Below are positions 1-4,870 of a DNA stretch of 13,857 nucleotides, piece after piece. Location of the stretch: contig JANWKW010000144.1 of the NCBI GenBank assembly GCA_025451135.1, positions 1 through 13,857 of the forward strand, written 5' to 3'. The stretch's first letter is position 1; every line of letters begins with the position of its first letter. The translations under genes were made by a program, and so were the position numbers. The notes under the pieces were generated by a model. The model had not been told where the DNA came from, made no database searches, and worked only from the letters and a program-made list of their open reading frames with translations. This DNA comes from Vulcanimicrobiia bacterium. GTDB lineage: Bacteria > Vulcanimicrobiota > Vulcanimicrobiia > Vulcanimicrobiales > Vulcanimicrobiaceae.

Positions 1-533
1 CGGTGGGCGTAGACGATCAGCACCGCGATCAGGAGCCCGTAGAGCGTCAGGACGGGGGACCCGGTCGCGAACCACAGGGCGGCCGCCGCGGCCACGCTTG
101 CGAGCATCGAGCCGACCGACGAATAGCGCGTCGCCGCAGCCCCCACGAGCCAGCCCGCGATCGCGACCAGCCCGACCGGCCAAGCGATGGCGAAGTAGGT
201 TCCGAGAGAAGTCGCAACCCCTTTGCCGCCCTTGAACCCGAGCCACGGCGAGTAGCAGTGGCCGATCACCGCGAGGGCGGCGCCCAGCGCCACCGCGAGA
301 TCGCCCGGCACGAAATGCTGCATCAGCAGGACCGGCGCGAAGCCCTTGAGCGCGTCGAGGATCAGCACCGCGATCGCGCCGCGCTTGCCGAGCGAGCGCA
401 TCGCGTTCATGGCCCCGATGTTGCCGCTGCCCTGCGCGCGCAGGTCGGTGCGGTAGAACGCGCGCCCGATCAGATAGCCGAACGGGATCGAGCCGATCAG
501 GAACGCCGCGACCAGCAGCAGGCCGAAGAGCAC
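1..533 (-). CDS. plsY: PlsY, acyl-phosphate:glycerol-3-phosphate acyltransferase (C-terminus off the left edge)
   Basis: PlsY is an integral membrane enzyme that transfers an acyl group from acyl-phosphate to glycerol-3-phosphate, the first step of bacterial phospholipid synthesis. The 177 codons present show the three family motifs: GSIPFGYLIGR (about residues 14-24), GSGNIGAMN (35-43) and GFKGGKGVATS (99-109), separated by hydrophobic segments. Typical PlsY is about 200 residues, so only a short C-terminal piece is missing. The start is a GTG whose G is also the last base of the upstream der stop (TAGTG). A GAGGA ribosome site lies at 543-547, nine bases upstream, so translation is probably coupled to der. 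The second motif reads GAMNA where GATNV is most usual; this is within family variation. It is read by eye from the reverse complement, and no in-frame stop was met. Confidence 0.95.
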   Translation of the reverse strand, partial: MLFGLLLVAAFLIGSIPFGYLIGRAFYRTDLRAQGSGNIGAMNAMRSLGKRGAIAVLILDALKGFAPVLLMQHFVPGDLAVALGAALAVIGHCYSPWLGFKGGKGVATSLGTYFAIAWPVGLVAIAGWLVGAAATRYSSVGSMLASVAAAAALWFATGSPVLTLYGLLIAVLIVYAH

Positions 534-1918
534 TACTCGCGGTCCTCGGATTCGCGACGCGCCCGGAACTCGAGGGTCAACGGCACGCCGGTGAAGTCCC
601 AGTTCTGGCGGATGACGTTCTCGAGGAAGCGCTTGTACGAGAACTGCAGCTTCTCGGGATCGTTGCAATGGAAGACGAAGAGCGGCGGATGCGCGGCCGG
701 CTGATGGCAGTACAGGATCTTGAACATCTTGCCGCCCGGGGCCGGCGCGGGATGGGCCATCGAGGCGTCGCGGATGACGGCGTTGAGCTTGGCGGTCGGG
801 ATGCGGCGATCGAGGTTCTCGGCGACGCTCTTGACCAGCGGCATCAGGTTGTTGAGCTTGCGCTTGGTCTTGGCCGAGAGGAACGTGACCGGCGCGAACT
901 TCGCGAAAGGCACGGCGTCGTAGATCGCGTCGATCAGCTCGGCCTGCTGGTACTCGCCCTGCTCCTGGGCGAGATCCCACTTGTTGCCGACGATGATCAG
1001 GCCCTTGCGCTCTTCGAGCGCGATGCCGGCCAGACGCCGGTCCTGGTGCGTGATGCCGACCATCGAGTCGAACAGCAGGATGGCGATGTCGCAGCGCGCG
1101 ATCGACGAGAGCGAGCGGAGCGCCGCGAAGTATTCGATCTTGCTCTGGGCCTGGCGGTTCTTGTTGACGCCGGCCGTGTCGATCAGCCGGACCTTCTTGC
1201 CTTCCCAGTTGAAGATCGTGTCGATCGAGTCGCGGGTCGTGCCGGGCACGTCCGAGACGATCGCGCGTTCTTCGTTGAGCAGGGCGTTGAGCAGCGAGGA
1301 CTTGCCGACGTTCGGGCGGCCGATGATCGCGAGCGAGAGCTCGCCTTCCATCGACGTTCCTGCGGAATCGGGCGGGAGCAGCTCGACGATCCGGTCGAGC
1401 AGATCGCCGGTGCCTTCGCCGTGGATCGCCGAGACGACCATCGGATCGCCGAAGCCGATGCCCGCGAACTCGCCGTGCGCGGATTGCTGCGCCTTGGGCG
1501 ACTCGCACTTGTTGGCGACCAGCACGATCGGCTTGCGGGTGCGCCGGAGGATGTCGGCGACCTCGTCGTCGAGCGGATTCATGCCGACCTGCGCGTCGAC
1601 TACGAACACGATCACGTCGGCCTCAGAGGCGGCGGCCTCGGCCTGACGGCGGGTCGAGATGGTGATCAGGCTGGTCTCGGTGTCCTTATCCGCATCGGGG
1701 TCGATGCCGGCCGTGTCGACCAGGCTGAACGTCCGCCCCTGCCATTCGGCAAGCGCGTAGAGACGGTCGCGGGTGACGCCCGGCGAGTCCTCGACGATAG
1801 CCAGCCGCTGGCCGAGCAGACGGTTGAAGAGGGCGCTCTTGCCCACGTTGGGGCGGCCGACGACCGCGACGGTCGCGGGTCGGAGGGCCGGGGCGGCTTC
1901 GAAATCGGTCGTATCCAC
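533..1918 (-). CDS. der: Der (EngA), double GTPase for 50S ribosome assembly
   Basis: Der is a tandem-GTPase needed for maturation of the large ribosomal subunit. With the GTG at 1918 as start it has 461 residues, normal for the family. G domain 1: P-loop GRPNVGKS (21-28), DTAG (68-71), NKCE (136-139). G domain 2: GRPNVGKS (200-207), DTAG (247-250), NKWD (312-315) and an SAK G5 motif near 348. A C-terminal KH-like domain covers about 355-455. A TTG at 1975 would add 19 residues, but it would overlap the start of divergent miaB and the extra residues look unlike the family, so GTG 1918 is preferred. I see no clear Shine-Dalgarno at either start. It forms an operon with plsY, whose start overlaps its stop. 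The function is certain; the exact start is not. Confidence 0.93.
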   Translation of the reverse strand: MDTTDFEAAPALRPATVAVVGRPNVGKSALFNRLLGQRLAIVEDSPGVTRDRLYALAEWQGRTFSLVDTAGIDPDADKDTETSLITISTRRQAEAAASEADVIVFVVDAQVGMNPLDDEVADILRRTRKPIVLVANKCESPKAQQSAHGEFAGIGFGDPMVVSAIHGEGTGDLLDRIVELLPPDSAGTSMEGELSLAIIGRPNVGKSSLLNALLNEERAIVSDVPGTTRDSIDTIFNWEGKKVRLIDTAGVNKNRQAQSKIEYFAALRSLSSIARCDIAILLFDSMVGITHQDRRLAGIALEERKGLIIVGNKWDLAQEQGEYQQAELIDAIYDAVPFAKFAPVTFLSAKTKRKLNNLMPLVKSVAENLDRRIPTAKLNAVIRDASMAHPAPAPGGKMFKILYCHQPAAHPPLFVFHCNDPEKLQFSYKRFLENVIRQNWDFTGVPLTLEFRARRESEDRE

Positions 1919-1931
1919 TGCGCCGCAGTAG

Positions 1932-1969
1932 TTGGCCGTAAGGCCCGAGAAGCCCGTTTTAGAGCACCA
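1932..1969 (+). promoter_or_regulatory. Possible miaB promoter with -10 next to the start codon
   Basis: In the 50-bp gap between der and miaB, a TTTAGA hexamer at 1958-1963 stands five bases before the miaB ATG, and a TTGGCC lies at 1932-1937. The -35 spacing is about 20 bp, which is poor. If the hexamer is a -10, transcription would start at or beside the ATG, giving a leaderless mRNA. That would fit the lack of a Shine-Dalgarno, but it is a weak inference from position only. Confidence 0.25.
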
Positions 1970-3366
1970 TGGCAAGCATTTATATCGAGACCTTCGGCTG
2001 TCAGATGAACGAAGCCGACTCGCAGTATCTGGCGGATCGCGCGACCGCCGCGGGGTACGGCATCGCGACGGCGCCCGGCGAAGCGAACGTCGTGGTGCTC
2101 AACACGTGCACCGTCCGCGACAACGCGGAGCGGCGGGCGTACGGCCGGATGGGCCACTTCAAGACGCTCAAAGAAGCCGATCCGACCGTCAAGCTGGTGG
2201 TGACCGGCTGCCTGGCGGAGCAGGACCGCGAGACGATGGCCGCCGCCGTGCCGCACCTCGACGGCGTCTACGGCACGAGCGAACTGGTGCAGCTCGGCGA
2301 TGCGCTCCAGCGCTGGCGGCCGGAGTTCGAAGAGAGCGAGGTCGCGGAGGAGCGGGCGCTGGTGATGCCGATGGGCGGCGCCGCGGATTGCGTGACCGAC
2401 GCCTTCAGCCACCTCCGCGCCTTCGTGACGGTCCAACGCGGGTGTTCGTATTACTGCACGTTCTGCATCGTGCCGCACGTCCGCGGCCGCTTCGACATGC
2501 GTCCGATGGCCGAGATCCTGGCCGAAGTCCGCGAGAAGATCGCGGGCGGCGCGCGCGAGGTGATGCTGGTCGGTCAAACGGTCAACGCGTACAAGGATCC
2601 GGCCGACGGCACCGACTTCGGCGATCTCTGCCGCGCGGTCGCGGCGCTGCCGGGGTTGGAAAGGTTGACGTTCATCTCGCCGCATCCGAAGGATTTCACC
2701 GAGAAGATCATCCGCGATCTGGCCGCGCTGCCGCAGTGCAACCCGCGCATCCATCTGCCGCTGCAGTCCGGCAGCGATACGCTATTGCGCCGGATGAACC
2801 GCAAGTATACGATGGCGCAGTTCCGCGACGTCGTGGCGCTGATCCACGAGCATCTGCCGGACTGGGCGATCACGACCGACATCATCGTCGGCTTCCCGGG
2901 CGAGACCGACGCCGACTTCGCGGATACGCTCGTGTACGTGCAGACCGGCGTGTTCGCCAACGCCTTCGCATTCATCTATTCGATCCGGCGCGGCACGCCG
3001 GCCGCGCGCTGGGAGCAAGTCCCGGCGGCCGTCGCGAGCGAGCGGTTCAAAGAACTGTTCGACGCCGAGAACCTGGCGGTCGAGGCCTATCACGCGCGCA
3101 AGCTCGGCACCACGGTCCGCACGCTGATCGTCGGGACGTCGAAGAAAGACCCCACGAAGCTCGCCGCCAAGACGCTCGACAACGTGACGGCCATCGTGCC
3201 GAAACCCGAGGACTACGACGAAGCGCTCTACGCCCGCGAACCCTGGCTCGATATCGCCATCGAGTCCACGCACGTGTGGGGATGCACGGGCACGATCGTC
3301 CGGCGAGCCGAACGGTTCGCCGATGACGGCGCGCCGGTCGCGCGCCCGGTGTTGAGCCTGGTCTAG
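1969..3366 (+). CDS. miaB: MiaB, tRNA-2-methylthio-N6-dimethylallyladenosine37 synthase
   Basis: MiaB is a radical SAM methylthiotransferase that converts i6A37 to ms2i6A37 in tRNAs reading UNN codons. The 465 residues show the N-terminal UPF0004 domain with cluster-binding Cys11 (ETFGCQMN), Cys47 (LNTCTVRDNAERR) and Cys81 (VTGCLAEQ). The radical SAM CxxxCxxC follows at Cys159, Cys163 and Cys166 (RGCSYYCTFCIVPHVRGR). A TRAM-like RNA-binding domain lies at about 375-445; it is divergent but ends in the usual WGCTGTIV-type strand. ATG 1969 puts the conserved YIETFGCQMN right at the N-terminus, as in the family. No good ribosome site precedes it. The gene faces der across about 50 bp and its stop overlaps that of the convergent Uma2 gene. 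The partner enzyme MiaA is encoded 5.7 kb downstream. Confidence 0.96.
   Translation: MASIYIETFGCQMNEADSQYLADRATAAGYGIATAPGEANVVVLNTCTVRDNAERRAYGRMGHFKTLKEADPTVKLVVTGCLAEQDRETMAAAVPHLDGVYGTSELVQLGDALQRWRPEFEESEVAEERALVMPMGGAADCVTDAFSHLRAFVTVQRGCSYYCTFCIVPHVRGRFDMRPMAEILAEVREKIAGGAREVMLVGQTVNAYKDPADGTDFGDLCRAVAALPGLERLTFISPHPKDFTEKIIRDLAALPQCNPRIHLPLQSGSDTLLRRMNRKYTMAQFRDVVALIHEHLPDWAITTDIIVGFPGETDADFADTLVYVQTGVFANAFAFIYSIRRGTPAARWEQVPAAVASERFKELFDAENLAVEAYHARKLGTTVRTLIVGTSKKDPTKLAAKTLDNVTAIVPKPEDYDEALYAREPWLDIAIESTHVWGCTGTIVRRAERFADDGAPVARPVLSLV
1979..2004 (-). promoter_or_regulatory. Possible der promoter inside the 5' end of miaB
   Basis: On the minus strand a TATAAA hexamer (1984-1979) lies about 60 bases upstream of the der GTG. 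It sits in an AT-rich patch that encodes Ile-Tyr-Ile of miaB. A CTGACA (2004-1999) resembles a -35, but the spacer is only 14 bp, so the pair is not canonical. TATAAA-like words are rare in this GC-rich sequence, which is the main reason to note it. Confidence 0.25.
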
Positions 3367-3899
3367 CGATCCTCGAAGCGGTCGAGGATCGCGAAGACCT
3401 CGCGCAGCTCGAAAAGGAGCCAGGGGATCGCCGGATGCTCGAATGCGTCCCCGTCGGAAAACGTCCGGACGTCGCCGGCGGCGTGGGCGACGATCGTCCG
3501 CATCTTCGGGTCGACGTCGAGGACCAACTTGGATCCCGTCGAGAGGTAGCGTTCGAACTTGGCCCGCAGGTAGGCCGCGCCGTCGCCGGGCGACCTCACC
3601 TCGATGGCGATCTCCGGAGAGAAGGGCGGCTCGTCCCAATCCGAGCGCGGATGCGCATCGTACTGCGCGTTCGAGATGAACGAAACGTCCGGGATAAGCC
3701 TCGTCCGCGCCGGACCGGAACGCTTCAGGATCGCATCCGTCTCGACGGAGGCCGTGCCACGGCCCATCCCGAGCGCGCGGACCACCGCGAACATCTCGCC
3801 CTGGACGAGCCCGTGCCGGTTGCGTGGACTCACCTTCGGGTACCTGACGCCGTCGAGGTACTCTTGGTATTCCGGTTCGGTGCGGTAGTCGATCGCCAT
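3363..3899 (-). CDS. Uma2 family (DUF820) PD-(D/E)xK nuclease-fold protein
   Basis: This is a 178-residue protein of the Uma2/DUF820 family, which has a restriction-endonuclease-like fold, occurs in many copies in cyanobacteria and some other phyla, and has no settled function. The family pattern is clear: RHGLVQGEMF near residue 28, IPDVSFI with Asp71, IAIEVRSPGD with Glu100, then a Lys at 114 in LRAKFERYLSTGSK and a LVLDVDPKMRT strand. Asp71, Glu100 and Lys114 would be the metal-site residues. ATG 3899 is chosen because the conserved region begins soon after it and a promoter-like pair lies just upstream; an upstream extension has no family character. No Shine-Dalgarno is visible. It is a single gene between unrelated housekeeping genes, convergent with miaB, and the two stop codons overlap. 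Confidence 0.85.
   Translation of the reverse strand: MAIDYRTEPEYQEYLDGVRYPKVSPRNRHGLVQGEMFAVVRALGMGRGTASVETDAILKRSGPARTRLIPDVSFISNAQYDAHPRSDWDEPPFSPEIAIEVRSPGDGAAYLRAKFERYLSTGSKLVLDVDPKMRTIVAHAAGDVRTFSDGDAFEHPAIPWLLFELREVFAILDRFEDR
3366..3392. terminator. Perfect 11-bp inverted repeat at the miaB/Uma2 convergent junction
   Basis: GCGATCCTCGA (3366-3376) and TCGAGGATCGC (3382-3392) are exact reverse complements separated by a five-base loop, AGCGG. The hairpin begins at the last base of the miaB stop and lies inside the last codons of the Uma2 gene, encoding its LDRFED end. No T-tract follows on either strand, so it is not a textbook intrinsic terminator. It could still end or protect the 3' ends of both converging transcripts. 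The repeat itself is certain; its role is inferred. Confidence 0.55.
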
Positions 3900-3901
3900 A
3901 C

Positions 3902-3947
3902 GAAGTACTTCACACCAGTCTATCACGCGAGACCGGTCACCTGACAA
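3902..3947 (-). promoter_or_regulatory. Promoter-like pair and 10-bp palindrome upstream of the Uma2 gene
   Basis: Reading the minus strand, TTGTCA (3947-3942) matches five of six -35 bases. It is followed after 19 bp by TAGACT (3922-3917), preceded by TGA as in an extended -10 (TGnTANNNT). The start site would lie about ten bases before the ATG at 3899. The short leader contains the perfect palindrome GAAGTACTTC (3902-3911), and the spacer holds GACCGGTC (3931-3938), either of which could be an operator. The 19-bp spacer is long, so confidence is moderate. Confidence 0.4.
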
Positions 3948-3999
3948 GAGGGAACGTTGGTTGGTCAAGCCCGATCGATGCGCCGGCCTAGCGCCGGAT

Positions 4000-4383
4000 C
4001 TAATGCATGACGCGCTTGAACCAGAGCCATTCGCGGCCATTGCCCTTCATGAGTTCGAAGACCAGGCCGTGATCGTTCATGACGCCCTTCTTGACGTCCC
4101 AGGTGTCGTAGTGGTTTCCCGTGCAGTCCGCCTTCGTAAACACCTTGGCGTTGACCCTGATCTCGACGCTCTTGGGGACGTGGAACTGGATCGTGGTGTG
4201 CGGCTTCGACCACTGGTTGCCGACGTCGGTCCAGGTGTTCGAAAAGCCGTACGAGTTGTAGACGCTGACCCAGGCGCACGAATCGGTCGAGTTGTCGACG
4301 TTGACGGTCTCGACCATGGCGAGGGCGGGAGCGGACATCGCGAGCGCCGCCGCGATCGCTAAGGCGAACGGAAATGCTTTCAT
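4000..4383 (-). CDS. Small Sec-secreted protein of unknown function
   Basis: I do not recognise this family. The 127-residue product starts with a clear Sec signal peptide: MK, a hydrophobic core FALAIAAALAM, and an SAPALA cleavage box ending near residue 22. The mature chain of about 105 residues is rich in aromatic residues and Asn, with Val/Thr-rich stretches that look like beta strands. It has just two cysteines, Cys36 and Cys87, which could form one disulfide outside the cytoplasm. It ends in a Trp- and basic-rich stretch (REWLWFKRVMH). ATG 4383 is fixed by a strong AAGGAGA ribosome site at 4389-4395, five bases upstream, and by the signal peptide. An ECF-like promoter lies just before it. 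The divergent neighbour encodes an exported HiPIP. A beta-sandwich periplasmic or surface protein is possible, but this is a guess. Confidence 0.85.
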   Translation of the reverse strand: MKAFPFALAIAAALAMSAPALAMVETVNVDNSTDSCAWVSVYNSYGFSNTWTDVGNQWSKPHTTIQFHVPKSVEIRVNAKVFTKADCTGNHYDTWDVKKGVMNDHGLVFELMKGNGREWLWFKRVMH

Positions 4384-4406
4384 CGGGGTCTCCTTTTCGC
4401 CGGAGC

Positions 4407-4432
4407 AACGTATTCGCCGCCCGGCCGGTTCC
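4407..4432 (-). promoter_or_regulatory. ECF sigma factor-type promoter for the small secreted protein
   Basis: On the minus strand GGAACC (4432-4427) is followed after exactly 16 bp by CGTT (4410-4407), the classical -35/-10 arrangement of extracytoplasmic-function sigma promoters such as those of the SigE/SigW type. Transcription would begin near 4400, leaving a leader of roughly 17 bases that contains the strong Shine-Dalgarno at 4389-4395. The geometry is consistent throughout, but short motifs like these can occur by chance. Confidence 0.45.
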
Positions 4433-4540
4433 CTTGCGCGGATCGGGCGACGAGAGGGGCGCCGGGTGCGTCGCTTCGAAGGGTCTTTCCGACGGTGCGG
4501 ACTTCCCGCCGCCGTCGTCAACGCTGTAGGAACGGTGTCT

Positions 4541-4804
4541 ATGGAAACCTCGGACAAGACCACCCGCCGCGAGGCGCTCAAAAAGATCGTCATCCTTCCG
4601 GCGCTCGCCGGCGCGTTCGCGCTGGGCGCGACCTCGTTCGCCCAGGCGGCGGACAACAAGAAGCAGTTCCATTACCAAGACAAGCCGGGGCCGGGCGGAA
4701 AGAAATGCGCCGGCTGCCGGTTCTTCCGAGCGCCGTCGGGGTGCACGATCGTGACGGGCAAGATCAGCCCGGCCGGCTGGTGCATCGCCTGGGCGAAACG
4801 CTGA
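4541..4804 (+). CDS. High-potential iron-sulfur protein (HiPIP), Tat-exported
   Basis: HiPIPs are small periplasmic electron carriers holding one [4Fe-4S] cluster that cycles between 3+ and 2+, often feeding reaction centres or terminal oxidases. The 87-residue precursor has a twin-arginine signal (TTRREALKK, hydrophobic LPALAGAFALGA, FAQA cleavage near residue 36), as expected for a cofactor folded before export. The mature part has the four ligands Cys56, Cys59, Cys68 and Cys81 in the patterns KKCAGCRFF, SGCTIVTGK and AGWCIAW. A Tyr45 lies before them, where HiPIPs carry a conserved Tyr. Cys59 to Cys68 is only eight residues apart, much shorter than in Allochromatium HiPIP, making this a minimal variant. 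ATG 4541 follows an AGGA at 4528-4531. The gene is divergent from the small secreted protein. Its redox partner is not in the window. Confidence 0.88.
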   Translation: METSDKTTRREALKKIVILPALAGAFALGATSFAQAADNKKQFHYQDKPGPGGKKCAGCRFFRAPSGCTIVTGKISPAGWCIAWAKR

Positions 4805-4852
4805 TCGGGGCGACGGGGGCATATCCACAAGGGGTGGGCACGATGCGCGGGG

Positions 4853-4870
4853 CATAATCGCGGTCTAGTG
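4853..4870 (+). promoter_or_regulatory. -10-like CATAAT immediately upstream of the mutS GTG start
   Basis: CATAAT (4853-4858) matches five of six bases of TATAAT and ends nine bases before the mutS GTG at 4868, placing the expected transcription start at about 4865-4868. There is no Shine-Dalgarno before this GTG. The arrangement suggests a leaderless or nearly leaderless mRNA heading the eight-gene cluster. No convincing -35 was found. Confidence 0.4.

Noticed and set aside
3..704. A plus-strand open frame of 233 codons at the left edge
   Set aside because: The minus strand here encodes PlsY and the end of Der with clear motifs; the plus-strand product is an Arg-rich shadow.
1918..1975. 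Extending Der to the TTG at 1975
   Set aside because: The extra 19 residues are unlike the Der family, the start overlaps the miaB ATG, and no ribosome site precedes it.
3983..3997. Hairpin CCGGC/GCCGG downstream of the small secreted-protein gene as a terminator
   Set aside because: The stem is only five base pairs and no T-tract follows, so it is expected by chance in GC-rich DNA.
3900..4040. Extending the Uma2 gene upstream to 4040
   Set aside because: The added 47 residues have no family character and would run through the promoter-like region.
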